NCBI GenBank assembly: GCA_030248195.1
Contig: JASAND010019825.1
Location: 1 to 64,000 of the forward strand
Direction: 5' to 3'
From: Trissonchulus latispiculum
Taxonomy: Eukaryota; Nematoda; Enoplea; Enoplida; Ironidae
Length of the DNA: 64,000 nt
Shown piece by piece: positions 47,888-59,518 of this stretch (position 1 is the first letter of the stretch; every line of letters starts with the position of its first letter). The translations under genes were made by a program, and so were the position numbers. The notes under the pieces are model-generated. The model did no database searches, was not told the origin of the DNA, and saw only the letters and a program-made list of their open reading frames with translations.

Positions 47888-48379
47888 TGGGCAAATCTCC
47901 ACCTTAGCGAAACGCCTCGGGTAATTGCTAAGGACAATTATTCGGTGTCAGCTAAAACCACTAGTCAAACGTTAAAATTACCATCAAGCTGGCACTACTC
48001 AAAACCGGTGCAAAACCAAATTGAGTTAGTCGTAAGGAAAAAAGACATAAGACAGGCTGTTTATATTCCTGGCAAAGAATGTAGTTTACACGATAATGGT
48101 TTACTGTCACAACAAGCTTTGAATATGGATAAAGTCAGAATGGGAACTGCCCTCATTCGCACTACGCTTCCAGCCGGCTTAGTTTTAGCGTAAGTACTAG
48201 ACACTCTTCTGCATTCTAACCATACATTAACAAAGGTACCGATTCCTGAGGGTTCTGTACCTGTTTTAGGCCAAAGTTTATCTGCCCTTGTACCTTACCT
48301 CAAATTTGGGGGGAGGGTCCAAGCAGAAAATTGTCTTGAAAAGTACAATTTTGCACGTTTTAAGCGAAATTGGCGATAA
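47888..48379 (+). pseudogene. decayed coding fragment with one in-frame stop
   Basis: The frame is open from 47,888 to a TAA at 48,377-48,379 except for a single TAA at 48,191-48,193. Both halves read like real protein: HYSKPVQNQIELVVRKKDI, YIPGKECSLHDNG and GTALIRTTLPAGLVLA before the stop, then LTKVPIPEGSVPVLGQSLSA and YLKFGGRVQAENCLEKY after it. The first stop overlaps a strong donor-like GTAAGTA, so an exon boundary is an alternative. Because the same frame stays open and protein-like beyond it, I favour a nonsense mutation in a mobile-element or host ORF. Protein-like sequence in another frame continues to 48,608. I do not recognise the family. Confidence 0.5.
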
Positions 48380-48608
48380 ATTATACCCCCATGCCCCCTC
48401 CTTGTTAAAGTGTGTTTCTAACGGCTGTCGGCTAACCAACCCTTTTCCCAAAAAACTCAAAATGCATGCCAGTTTCAATTTTACTACCCATCACTTGCGG
48501 AACACACTCGACATGGAAAAAGAAAACAATAAAACTACAACTTTTCAGGAATTGAGTAAGACTGGTGTAACAAGTCCTTACCTCAAGCTATCTCAGGGTG
48601 CGTTATAG

Positions 48609-49500
48609 CAGGCCTTAGAATTTTGTATCAGCATGTGTTAATACATACTGTTTGCACACATGCTGTTTATTGAGAATAAATTAAAATAAAAATGTTTACA
48701 AGGCAAACTTGCAAGCTTAACACTTAATCAAAACTGATTTTTTTCTGACTTCGGTCGAACCGCCAGTTAGTATATCTAATGCATTCGCTTAACAATTTTG
48801 TCTATTCAGTATTTTTTGTTCTGTTCTGTTACTATCCGTTTGGGGATTTACTCTGCACTTCCATTTTATTATATTGTTCCGCCACCAGGCCTTACTTGTT
48901 TGGTTCATGGAGATCCAGCAGTTCAGAGGTAACTTGTAGGAATTACGTAGCTAAGTAGGACTTCGTTATATTATTAGCATGACGCGGTTAGGCAACTTAT
49001 AATTGCTTAGCCTGTGATTACTGTGATTACCCTGCACGGATAAACTTATAGTCATTCCAATCCTTGCACAGAATTTTGAATTAGAATAATTTTGTTAAAA
49101 TTTTGTTCTTGAGAGTGAACATAAACGGTTTAAAAGATAACAGCAATAATTTATTTTGAGGTCCAGAAGTGATCATTTCTCAAAAAATTAAATATTACAA
49201 AATTGAACAGCGTAGGTCCGTCGGTAAAATATTGTCTATGTTTGCAGTCCTGAATGACATGTTATTTTTGGTTAAATATATTGTCAATCAGGTCAATTTT
49301 GTTTCCATAGTCTTTATACTCAGTCGAATAGAGTGTGCGTAGAAAATCAATAAATTGTTGTAATTGCCACGCTGTTTGCTAGTTGGTTAGGACCGTCCGT
49401 TGCTCCAATGTCACACTCCACCAAACATTTTTGAACATCGATCTCTCAAAACTGAAGAATATTCCAAAAGTTTTTTGTGCCATGATATAAGTATACTTTG
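48609..49500. other. spacer, nothing recognised
   Basis: No supported gene or repeat. Confidence 0.45.
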
Positions 49501-49740
49501 CGTGCATTCACTGATTTATACGCACGCCGAGTGGGAAGCTCCGAGTGTGGGGCACGAGTGCGCGAAGCGCACGAATGCCACGCACGAGGGCTTCCTATGC
49601 GACGTGCGCAGTAGAAACTAGTGAACAGCGCTAAGGTGTGCTGCAAAGTACTTATACAACGATTAAACCTACCCTTAATTGATGAAACCTTACTCGTTTA
49701 TGTTGCAGCTGGCAGATATGTCTAGACAAATTTCAGTGTA

Positions 49741-49926
49741 AAGTGGCAGCAATCTCATTGCTTACCATGGCTGGGAGGCCTATTTTTGGTGTACAGCAGA
49801 GCTGCCTAGGTTGGAGCTCTGCTGTTCACACTGCTGAAGCATGCAGGAAACTGTATGCTTCAGCAACTTAGATTAGGGACAGGCCTCCTAGCGTGCAGCG
49901 TGCGTATAACGTAGTTATACGCACGC
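49741..49926. mobile_element. small multi-hairpin element
   Basis: Arms GGGAGGCCT (about 49,771) and AGGCCTCC (about 49,881) enclose two nested hairpins: CAGCAGAGCT...AGCTCTGCTG, and TGCTGAAGCATGC...GTATGCTTCAGCA. Immediately right is a perfect 13-bp stem, GCGTGCGTATAAC/GTTATACGCACGC, with a GTA loop (49,898-49,926). TTATACGCACGC also occurs at about 49,517. This is probably a MITE or remnants of two. Confidence 0.55.
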
Positions 49927-49992
49927 GGCACTGCATTATCTGATTTATATGCACAGTCTTTACACAGTAAAAGTGCAAAAGAGTTGTATACG

Positions 49993-52895
49993 TTTTTTTA
50001 TTCCTGCTGGAGCAGGAATGTATAAAAAGGAAACTTGTATGTTCCGTGCACTCTGAGTCATTTCTCTATTAAGAAGCCCTATCTTCAATACAGGGCTAGC
50101 TTAGGTCAGATTTTTTTGCATTCGGATTATGCAAATTAGGTTTTTGGAGCCTATTTAAGCGGCAGAACTGACAGCCTTCGCGCAGTCTTCGGCTGTCAGC
50201 AATCTAAACGATTGCAGATTTTTGAGCACCAGTGTAGCTTGGGAGCTACCATGGTGCATTAGGCAATTAGATAAGGTTTGCTTGCGCTGGACTGGACCTC
50301 ACAAGTTCAGCCCAAGAATGGCATGGCAAGCATAGGCCTGACTCCCTGATGACAATAGAGTTCATTAAGAATTGGGGAAAATTAAGCAGCGGAGTGAAAT
50401 GTAATAGAAATTTTGTGCACAAAACTTTTGTTTCCTTTTTATTTGTAAGAAGTAAGTTTATCAGCTGTACTGCTGAACCCGATGATGTTAATTAATTAAT
50501 TCAAATTAAAAGACCTTCCGACAAAGACTATTCTGCAATTGAATAAAAACAGGTCTACAAAGAATTCTGCCCCTTTTGGGGCCTACTTGTTGGATTTGGC
50601 TCCGCAGGACTTAGCGTTCGAGAAAATCTGCCAAATGCACTGTAACACGAAATTTCGTAAATTCGTGAGTTTTCTTGCCACTCGAACGACCCTCCGCAGA
50701 AGTACAAATTTCGACTCAGCCAAAAATGTCCGGAATCCGTCTAGTAGTTTTTGAGAAATCCAAGTTCGAAACAAAATGACCGCAGTTTTCCCAAAATGGC
50801 TTTTCGGCCAAATCGCTAGCTTAAAGCAATGAAATCCGGTTAATAGGCATTCATAAAATGTTCATTTGGACGCTGCATTGATTGAGTATAAATAAGCCAA
50901 GTTCGTCCTTGAAATGTGGCAGTATTTTTGTAAAACTCATTTTTTCGAAAATGAATATGTTTTGACACTCAAAACAGTTGGTTCAACAACACTCAAAACA
51001 TGTTGTAAAAGCGAAAATGTTCATTTTGTGTCCTCTTTCCAGCCATAACAACCAATTCCTTGTCTTGTCTACCATCTGGGAGCCTAATGCAGAAAGCCAA
51101 AATTTCTTATCTTTCCGCCTAAAAATACGGGACTGGTCACAGTATGTTAAAAAGGTTAAAAAGGCACGAAAATAGGCTATTTTGTAACTTCTAGCTATTT
51201 TCGTAAGAGTCGATAATCAAAACAGGAAACCAGTACCTTAAAGTTTGAAAATGGACAGCCAGTTTCCATTTATTTGAAAGATAAGGTTCTTTTGAAGAAA
51301 ACTTTTATGCTTATTCTGTTCGACCACCAACTTTGGGAAGGGCTGAAATCTTTAACAATGAATCGGAGGGGGTGTAAGTTGAGTCAGACTATTCGAGACT
51401 GGCTTTGCCGAAGACCTACAACAAGAAAGATCAACAAATGGATGTTTTTCACCATTAATTAAGGGTGTTTGCCTGGATTGGCTGAAGGAGAAACTTCCAA
51501 CGTTCACTTTCCGTCAAATTTTAGTCAGTTATAAGCCAATTCGTTTCTACATGGATCCTCGCGTTTAACTGGAAATTGATTCGCCTATTGATGCGCCCGT
51601 TGCTATATTTTTGAGTCACTTTTCGGTGTTCAATTAAATACAGTACACAATGTCATGCATGTTTTGTTTCTACAAATTAGCAAGCGAGAACTCATTTCTA
51701 AATTGTTATTGGCAGTGCAGCAGGTTTACGATTTACTAAAATGTTCGCACAGCGGGAATTCAACCTTTTCCACAAACTATTGCATAATTATATGAAGGAC
51801 ACGCTTGATTGGATGGAACATGTATCCAGATTATGTAACACCGACTAAGTCATCCAAACTTAGTATGAAACTTTAAAAGCAGTTACGTAGTTACATTAAG
51901 TACAACAAGATCTACCCTTTAAGGGATAGTATTCCGTCGTTGAGCCCTTTTGTTATTTTAATTTAAGAATTTTCAGATTCAAATTATTAAGACTTTACTC
52001 ACTTTACTTACTGTATTCATTACAACTTTAACTTGACTTTGATAAAAGTGATATGAAAGTTATTATTTATATAACTAGAATCTGAGAAGCAAAATGCCAA
52101 GCACGGAAGCATCTTTCCATTAAACTTCCTTAAAACTTGATGTGTCAGAATGCAAGTGTCGGGGCCTTCTGCCCAAGCACATGTTACACCCGTGACTTTA
52201 AGTATCTATACAACTGTAGGAAACACGATAGCTTTTCTCCTACGACTTTCAGAAATATCTAAAACATTATTTTGTTTCCACATCCAACGCGGTAGGAAGG
52301 ACAGTAAAAACAGTAGCAAATTAAACTACTGAAATTCAACCGTGAATTGATCTCCGGCTATTGCGGTGCCAGTCTTACGACTTAACCACTACACTAGCCG
52401 CTCTATATTATTACGGTATATTAATTGAATCTCGATTCGCGGATTGCCCAAAAGAATAGGCAGACTGATATTACTTTGGGATAAGTTTTATTTTTTAGCA
52501 TTGAACGTCGAGGAGGAGTTGCTAACAGACCGTTGATAATCTTAATCCGATTTGGTGCAAATTCAGTTCGGTAATCATTGTACTGTATACTTGTACTGTC
52601 TAGCCCATGCTAGTACCTTATCTAATTCCCTAACGCACCCCTGTGTAGCTCCCAAGCTACACTGGTGCTCAAAAATCTGCAATCGTTTAGATTGCTGACA
52701 GCGAAAGACTGCGCGGTTCTCCAATCTGTCGCTTCAATAGGCTCCAAAACCTAATTTGCATAATTCAACTGCAAAAATATTTGACCTAAGCTAGCCCTGT
52801 GCTGAAGATAGGGCTTCTGAATAGAAAATTGACTCACACTGCACTAAACATACAAGTTTCCATTTTATACATTCCTGCTCCTGCAGGAATAAAAA
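49993..52895. mobile_element. 2.9-kb element with about 280-bp terminal inverted repeats
   Basis: The left arm (49,993-50,277) and right arm (52,615-52,895) are inverted and roughly 85% alike. Shared ordered landmarks include ATTCCTGC(T/A)GGAGCAGGAAT, GAAACTTGTATG, GAAGCCCTATCTTCA, GGGCTAGCTTAGGTCA, ATTATGCAAATTAGG, GCAATCTAAACGATTGCAGA and GCACCAGTGTAGCTTGGGAG. Within each arm GCAATC...GATTGC and CTGTCAGC-type stretches form further hairpins. The 2.3-kb interior has only short ORFs (for example 50,539-50,754 and 51,274-51,462) with no transposase signature, so it appears non-autonomous. No convincing target duplication was found at the ends I chose. Confidence 0.85.
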
Positions 52896-54279
52896 TGTTG
52901 CAGTCATATTTTCACGCAAAACTATTTCACAAATTTTCAACGTACCAGCAAGATGGCATGCAGTTTTCGGTTTTGGAAAAGAAATGTTGTCTGTTAGCTT
53001 CAATGCAGAGCACTAAAACGCAATAGAAAAGTGTTTAATCTTGTGTAGAATTCTGCTCATATTAGTTCTATGTGCTCTATTTTATATTTAATGCAAACTG
53101 CCAACTGGTGTGGGGCGTATCGGAAAAAATGCAAACAAGATTCTAACTTAAAAATTATGTACTTTCTAATTAAGCATTAGTGAGTATGCACGCATATAAC
53201 CCGAATGGGGGGTTTATTGCTGATGTTAACTGAAAACGGAGTTTTGATAGGAGTAATGCTCAGAAGTTCACCTTGGTATGAACCAATAATGTCCTCAGCA
53301 CCAGCGGGAAAGACAGTGAGCAATAGTGTATAATTGCGTTTTTTATTATTAAGAAAAGTAAGCCAGAGTTTGTGCTATGGAATTTCATTTTATAAGAAAT
53401 ATTTGTTCTGAACATTAGAAAGATGCGAGAAAGCAAGATGAAAGAAAAATACGAGTTTCAACAATTTTGTGCATATTTTCATTGCAGCAGGATCTTGAAC
53501 TTGCACTCAAAAAATTGCAAAACTCCTCCAACTTAAAGCGCCTAAACACTCTGACTGCAAAGTCATAGTTACATTATTATTATGATTTGATTACAACTCA
53601 ATCAGGATTTCGAGCTATCCCAACCGCATCCTAATTTGAATAACGAGAAATTAGGCTTACGCTCATTAGACTTCTTGCAATAATCAGCGTGCAGGGGAAG
53701 AGGCTTAGTGGTTTGAGCACAGTAACAGTGGTTCAAACTTTTGTATTGTATGTTGATTTCTTCACACGCCTTAAAGCACAAGGTAAAAGACTTTTGTACA
53801 CACAAATTTTTTGTTCAAAGGAAATACTGCAAAACCTGCAACATATTCCTACAATATTGGTTTTAGTTTTATTGCACAACAATACTGCCCTAAAATCTAG
53901 CAATGTCAGTATAAGTTATAAGCATAAGTTATGCTCCAGCGCGACTACACACAACGAGTACTAAGATACCAGCTAATACCTAAACATGGTCAGTGCCAAA
54001 CAAGCCACATCTACATAGTCTTATTCTTTTAAAAAATTTAAAATCAATGTGGTTATTATTCATAGTTTTACTACAAGTGGTTCCACATCACACTACTGGT
54101 AACTTCTTTACGAACTAAAGCAAACTGCAGTTCTGTTATGATCAGTAAATATGTTACCGAGCTGCTCCATTTTGCTGACGGATATTCCTGGAAGGCTATA
54201 GATGCATCATTCCCGGCACAAGGGAAGCCAACTCTGTCAAGTTGAATATACCTTCGCTAAAAATGGATAATTAAGAAAA
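52896..54279. other. spacer, nothing recognised
   Basis: AT-rich. Short ORFs near 53,602-53,964 overlap on both strands and show no protein-like pattern. Confidence 0.4.
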
Positions 54280-56964
54280 GTTCACACTGCACAAGGTTTA
54301 AGGTTCAAGGTTAAGCAAAGCTTGTCTATTCGTGTTGAGGCGTTCACATTGGCAGGTTTAAAGGTTTAGGTTTAAGGTTTTTAGGTTTAAGAAAGCCGAT
54401 TTAAAATATTCAAACTTTGTATTTAGGTTTAACTCCCACGTATTATAAATAGAAAGTTAAGTTAATAATTTTAGTTTAATATATAGCAAGCTTAACAAAA
54501 AAGATCAAAATTTGGTTTTTTGGCTGTAGCTTTCGCAAAATTAAACCAAATCGATTACTTTGGGGACCCATGGAAATGCCTTGGGCTAAGCTTTAAGCCG
54601 TCCCAGTTTCTTTGCACTACGCTCTACCAACAGTTGCAGTAATCGAAAGTCAGTGATTTTTTATTTGTCAAGGTTTTAACAAATAAAAAGTCGCCCTCTA
54701 ACAAAAAACAATCAGTGGCGGATCGGATCCCAGACAGCAGCTAGCAAGGTTTTCTCATCAGTTTTAGATAGAGCGCACTAAATAACGTATTTATAACCCA
54801 AACCCGATAACGTAATGAGCCAACTAGGGCAACTGACCCCGCCGAAGTCTTAGTGGTGACTGATGGCGCCCGGCAGCGTTCAGGATGAAGTCTGGTGGCT
54901 CTAAACTACGGTTTTAGAGGCTAAAACGTTGTTTTTTCGTGTTTGTGAGTGATTATAACTTATTTCCATGCGTTTTGGCAGAGAAACCTTGGACTTCGTA
55001 CGTTGGTGGGATATGACCCACGGCCACGTGGCCCCTATCGGACCCTTCTGGACCCTCCACGTACCAACTGGACAGTCCGATATGGCTAGAAACATGTCCT
55101 AGGGGGTTTTCTCATGAATTCAATTCAGAATTCAAACCTGACATTAGGTTTTTGGTAACGATAGGCTGATACTGACTTCTGGAATCACGTTTACTGTGCG
55201 GGCCCGGCCGCTAACCAGGTTGGACTACCAGAAGTGCCAGGCAACCTCAAAAACAAGGTTGTAAGGGCTTTCGAGTTCACTGAGCTCGAATTTCCCGTTA
55301 ATTTTGCTCTAGCTGTTGTTCTGACATCAGTAACAAAATATTAAAGTGATTTTTATTTCTTAAAATTTTAGCCGAGAAATTCTATATATGCATCGATAGC
55401 GCACAGTCAGGATATGTCGTATGTACCATATGAGTTGCCTAGGGACTTCCCTTAGTAAATAGTAGCGAAACTCGAAGTTTGGTCCTGAACGAGTTTGAGG
55501 TCACTTTTGGATACCCTCACTTGGAGGGCTGCCCTGAACGCGTGGAAATAGCCTAGGAGCTCAAGCTCGCAGTCTGCAATGTCGAGTTGTGTGGCTATCG
55601 CCGAGGAAAAAATTGGGTAGATATGACTTGTCTAGGAGTCAGGGCGGGGTGATCTTTTTTGTTAAAAATCCGGTGATCTTTTTTGTTAAGCTTGCTTTTT
55701 TGTTAATAAAATAGGCATCTGAGGGTATATTTTAGTCAAAGTTTAACTCTCAATAGCACTGGTTTTAAACAATTTAGCCGTTCCGGGGGATTTTAAGCCT
55801 CCAACCCACAGAATAGCCCAAATTACTGCAATTGCAAATCCTTCTACTTTAGCTAAATTTTCTACTTTTATCTTAGGTTATCTGCCCAAATATACTATGG
55901 AAACAATCTATGTAGTCAAATAGTAACAATTGCTCAACCAATCTGTAACAACTATCAGTATTGCTGTATCGCTCGAACCATGAACCTCTAAAAGACGTTA
56001 ACAGCCATTCCTTATGGGAGACAAGACTCAAAGTTTGGATTCTATTAAGTTTACAGTTATGAGTGAAAATGAACAAACTAGGTAACATACACAGTTGAGC
56101 ACGGACAGACAGCAATAGCACGAGATGTACAGCTACTTCATTTTAGGATACATCGCTGTATAGATTCGACAAGTTTACACAAGTAAGTAAGAACAGAATT
56201 TAACCAACTATGAAAAGTTGTACTTCTAACCAAAAACTACAGAATCCCTTCCAAAAGATCAAAAACAAAGACGGAAAAAGACTATTCCGCTTTTAACAAA
56301 TTTTTACAAACTGGGTTCAATTGGTTTCGAATACCGTTCCAACCCTACATTGAGTAGGTTCCAACCTCAGACTTACTCTTACCAAAAGATACAGGAAAAC
56401 AGGACGAATTGTGCGGTACACGGTAAAAGCAGGCAGCAGCAACAGACCGGATAAAATCAGCGAAATGGTAAAAATTGCTTTCAAATACGGGGCTCTGGTG
56501 TGTAATGTGATAGACACAAGATAGACCTCTGAGCTAAGCTGAGCACAGCTCCCTCTCAGCAAAGCACCAAAGATAAACTTCAAACTGGCTCTCAACAGAG
56601 CCCCCAAACAATACTGGAGATAGAGATACTACTCTTCCACAACGCAACCGAACTATAGCGAGCCTGCCCCAAGACTGACTCTTGAGAGCAAACAAAATTG
56701 AGACTGGGTCAGTCACCCAGCTCTTTGTGTATTGTAGAGTTCCTTGCGTTAATTTATTCCTTACTTAATTCCTTACGCACAGAACTAAAAATTTTCAAAT
56801 CCTTGAAGATTTGAATGCACACTGTCTGATATAAAAAACCACGCGATATTCAGGCATTTATTAAACCTTGTTTAAACCTTAAGCCTTAAACCTTATACCC
56901 TAAACCTGAAACCCTAAACCTTAAACCCTAATCCCTTAAACCTTAAACCTATTGCAGTGTGAAC
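54280..56964. mobile_element. 2.7-kb inverted-repeat element with TTTAAGG heptamer ends
   Basis: GTTCACACTGCA followed by degenerate TTTAAGG/TTTAGGT heptamers (54,280-54,400) is mirrored by CCTTAAA/CCCTAAA heptamers ending TGCAGTGTGAAC (56,872-56,964). The left end has an extra internal copy of GTTCACATTGGCAGGTTTA. The heptamers resemble degenerate plant-type telomere repeats but are interrupted and bounded by the inverted GTTCACACTGCA ends, so they are subterminal repeats of a transposon. Interior ORFs (54,901-55,095; 55,873-56,121; 56,317-56,607, all minus) lack transposase features. Confidence 0.7.
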
Positions 56965-57253
56965 CTGGCTTTAGATTCAGTAGGTTAGTGGCATGAACTA
57001 GAATATCATTAACCCATTTTGCTCTGTTATGATACATAATTTCTGCAATTCATTATCTGTGACGTGTGCCCTACATTCCTGTTCCAAACTCAGACCGAAA
57101 CTAAATTAAGAACATCATTTCGTGCCGGTCTAGCAAAGTATTTGAAGATATCAACTAAAGTGGGAAACGACTGCTTCAAACTTAATAAAGCTGTATTCGA
57201 GGATCACTTATTAACCGGCACCTGAGTCAAAAGTTACAGTAAGCCATTCTTAC

Positions 57254-57414
57254 CATTGTGACAATCACTGTGCTTTCGAAACCGGGAACAGCTGTTAATG
57301 GATTTAGTGATGTCGTGGGATAGTGCTGCGGTACCTCAAACAGCACCTTTACCCCAGTGGTCAACACATAAGGAAGATATGTCTCCTCGTATAGTTTGAT
57401 GCCAACGCGCAGTG
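57254..57414 (-). CDS. DEG/ENaC-type sodium channel, palm/beta exon (exon C)
   Basis: This 161-bp exon has an acceptor TTTAG at its upstream border (high-coordinate side) and a donor ATG|GTAAGA after 57,254. The product reads LRVGIKLYEETYLPYVLTTGVKVLFEVPQ in two parts and ends VPGFESTVIV. This matches the conserved DEG/ENaC segment in which GLxLxLxxxxxEYLP leads to a GVxVLxH-like strand and then PPGxETSIxV before the channel turns back to the membrane. Family members are trimeric, amiloride-sensitive cation channels of the plasma membrane. The reading phase fits exon B only if the preceding intron uses a GC donor. The downstream exons (cysteine-rich YSxxxCxxxC region and TM2) were not found. 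The TIR element ending at 56,964 lies just beyond, so the gene may be interrupted. Confidence 0.85.
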
Positions 57415-57557
57415 CTAAACATATCATAAGCAATGTGTAGCATAAATAAATGGTACACATTTTCATGATTTTCAACATTTCAGTTGCTGAATTTATATTA
57501 AGAATCTTTTGAAAATAGCATGTACTTGAGTAACTAGACAACACATTACTATCTTGC
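57415..57557 (-). other. inferred GC-AG intron of the channel gene
   Basis: This 143-nt intron has donor AAAG|GCAAGA and acceptor TTTAG. The alternative GT donor a few bases downstream (ATA|GTAATG) puts exon C out of frame, whereas the GC donor gives GAA AAA G|CA CTG CGC and the expected family sequence. GC-AG introns with an AG|GCAAG donor are a known minor class. Confidence 0.6.
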
Positions 57558-57640
57558 CTTTTTCCTCTCCAGCACGATTGAGGTGCATCCTTTCATTTTC
57601 ACTTGCATTATTGAAAGTGTAGCAGTTCCCGTAGGTCCGG
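57558..57640 (-). CDS. DEG/ENaC-type sodium channel, GNCYTFN exon (exon B)
   Basis: 83-bp exon with acceptor CTCACAG. It encodes RTYGNCYTFNNASENERMHL and NRAGEEK. GxCYTFN is the signature of the DEG/ENaC extracellular domain and the strongest functional evidence in the window. The two bases left over from the exon at 59,331 (AA) plus the first C of this exon make an Asn codon and keep the frame. The family's typical spacing of about 20 residues between CYTFN and the GLxLxL strand of the next exon is respected. One potential N-glycosylation site (NAS) follows the motif. Confidence 0.9.
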
Positions 57641-58023
57641 CTGTGAGTTTTGGTATGAAATAAACTGAAAGCGAGAAACTACTCTATGCGATACAAATTC
57701 ATTTAATTTCACACAATATTTAATTCAAAATTTGTTTAGTGTTCGATATCATGATTTCACGGCTTAGCAAGTACGAATGTTACATTTACTGAACCAGCTC
57801 TTAATCTGCGTCAAGCAAATTTTTCAAAGAACCTAGACTATGCCTCTAGTTAAGCTAAATATTAAGGATGCATAAGAAGATTTTAAAGGTGCAAAACTCT
57901 AATCTTGCAAACATACTGAGAGTCACTGCATGATTTGAGTAAACACTGTGTCTGCTGCACAATAGAATTCATTCGGTTGAAAATTAAGCTAACATACTGG
58001 AATACAATTCCCAATTATTGTCC

Positions 58024-58998
58024 TATATTATTGTTCTAACGGTAAATTTTAACGAGTTTTTAAAACTAAAGCTGTAAATCTTATGGTTATTGAGTAACTT
58101 CCCCTCAAATTTGAGATCTCGTGTGTTAAACATAGGAAATCTGAAAAGTTGTCACATTCTCACGTGCGCCAAAGAAACTAAACAAAAGAAACGAATCGCA
58201 AATGGATAAGCAAGCAAGAGCGCATAATTGCACTGTATAAGATGAAGAGTAATCCACTGGAGGGGGTTTCTCTTCGCAGCATTGTGTAACGGTGATCCGC
58301 CCACAATACGCGAATGATCTCCCATTTGGTGGGGGGATCGATCAGATCGACAGCGCATACCCTCCGTCTGGTCGGAGGGTAACCGAAAAGAGGTCCCTGT
58401 GTGACGGGGGGGGAGGTAGACGACAGCCAATCAGATTGCAGAGACCCCCTCCCTGTTTGATGGGAATTGGGGAGGTAGAGCAGAAAATTATTGGCGTATT
58501 GTGGTCGGAGCACCTTTACGCTACTGAACAGAAGACCTGTAGTGGCTTACACTTCTTCTATAATATAAGGAATTAATTATAGACTCTTGGTCCAAGCTTT
58601 ATATTATATTAATTTCATGTACCCGAACTGTGATTTGTAAGAACTTAAGAATTTAAAATGATGTCTTTAAAATTTTAATGAATTTGTGAATTTGAATTGG
58701 TACGAAATTTTAATACTTCAAAACTTCAATAAAATTTTTAAAGATCTAATTTAAAATTCTGATTCCTGCAAACCATAGCTGGAAAACATGGAATTAATAC
58801 GATGTAACGCTTGGACGGATCCATCTTGCCATTTGTGAGATTTCTCTGGCGCATGTGAGAAAGTGACAACCTTTTTGATTTCCAAGGTTTAACACATGCG
58901 ATCTCAAATTTGAGATGAAGTTATTCAATACCCGTAAGACTTACTACATTAGTTTCAAAAACTCGTTAAAATGTACCGTTAAGGGACAAGAGAATATG
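58024..58998. mobile_element. TIR element of about 975 bp with 150-bp arms
   Basis: The left arm (58,024-58,174) and right arm (58,848-58,998) are inverted copies sharing AACGGTA, TTTTAACGAGTTTTT, TCAAATTTGAGATC, GTGTTAAAC and TGCGCCA in order. TCAAATTTGA is itself palindromic. The interior is non-coding and contains a second, smaller inverted-repeat element. The host location is an intron of the DEG/ENaC gene. Confidence 0.85.
58291..58514. mobile_element. nested MITE, 224 bp
   Basis: The ends GGTGATCCGCCCACAATACG and, inverted, GGTGCTCCGACCACAATACG form 26-bp TIRs with three mismatches. The interior carries a small hairpin, ACCCTCCGTC...GGAGGGT. It lies within the 58,024-58,998 element and so inserted after it. 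The two overlapping ORFs here are not genes. Confidence 0.8.
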
Positions 58999-59330
58999 TA
59001 AAAATCAGCAATATCGGAGAAAGTCCAAAAAATGATTAAAAAATTGATTATTTACACTTTTTGCTGTTAACTAACAATTTAACTCTTAAGTCTGCATTAC
59101 AAACTCTCCAAACTTTTGAAATAGTTTTTACAAGCGAACTTCGCCTCCCTTTTAGAAAACCAGAAAAACAGCATTTAAAACAGACCAGATTCTACTTTGC
59201 TTGTAAACTCTTGAACATTTTCATTTTCTTTTGTCGTCGAGCTCTGTGCTAACGTTCATCGATTATTGCAGGTACTAAAACCCACCTTGGCAAAGTGCCA
59301 GTGCCAAATCCTATGAATACTCACTCTTAC

Positions 59331-59518
59331 TTTTCGCAAGGTAGCATTCTGTCATCCTTAAAGCACCACACTATTAATTCCGGCAAAGTATAACCAGCCT
59401 CTTCGAGAAGATCTTGTGAAATGTTGGCCGTCGCAATAGTCATGAGTTCCCGGAAGGACGAGGCCACTGACAGAGCAGAAGGATTTGTCATTCCTTGTTT
59501 TGGATAAATCTGGTTTTC
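59331..59518 (-). CDS. DEG/ENaC-type sodium channel, extracellular exon (exon A)
   Basis: 188-bp exon, acceptor TTTTAG|GAA and donor GAAAA|GTAAGA. The product begins ENQIYPKQGM, continues SSFRELMTIATANISQDLLEE and ends AGYTLPELIVWCFKDDRMLPCE. In the family, the segment before GxCYTFN runs F.E......G....EL...C.F....C, which this matches, including the two cysteines near its end. It splices in phase to exon B. It starts in phase 0, compatible with the candidate upstream exon at 62,346. The N-terminal cytoplasmic part, TM1 and the FPAVTICN region were not located. A shadow ORF in another frame of the same stretch is not used. Confidence 0.8.

Larger units (their letters stand above)
57641..59330 (-). 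other. intron of the channel gene, filled by nested MITEs
   Basis: 1,690-nt intron with donor AAAA|GTAAGA and acceptor CTCACAG. About 975 bp of it is a TIR element (58,024-58,998), itself invaded by another small element (58,291-58,514). ORFs within are artefacts of those elements. Confidence 0.75.

Noticed and set aside
55873..55995. Possible further DEG/ENaC exon (YSNTDSCY...DYIDC) after an acceptor-like TTTTAG
   Set aside because: Only part of the YSxxxCxxxC...CxC pattern is present, two cysteines are replaced, and it lies inside the 54,280-56,964 TIR element, so it is probably chance.
56872..56950. Interstitial telomere repeat (CCCTAAA-like)
   Set aside because: The heptamers are degenerate and inverted relative to 54,290-54,400, bounded by matching 12-bp ends, so they are better explained as transposon subterminal repeats.
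57005..57120. Possible exon following the palm exon (ECRAHVTDNELQKLC)
   Set aside because: The phase fits an acceptor, but the peptide does not resemble the expected PYGxC...YS region and no firm donor follows.
58152..58576. Overlapping ORFs on both strands near 58.2-58.6 kb
   Set aside because: They fall within the nested MITE and its host TIR element and change with the inverted-repeat structure, with no conserved protein pattern.
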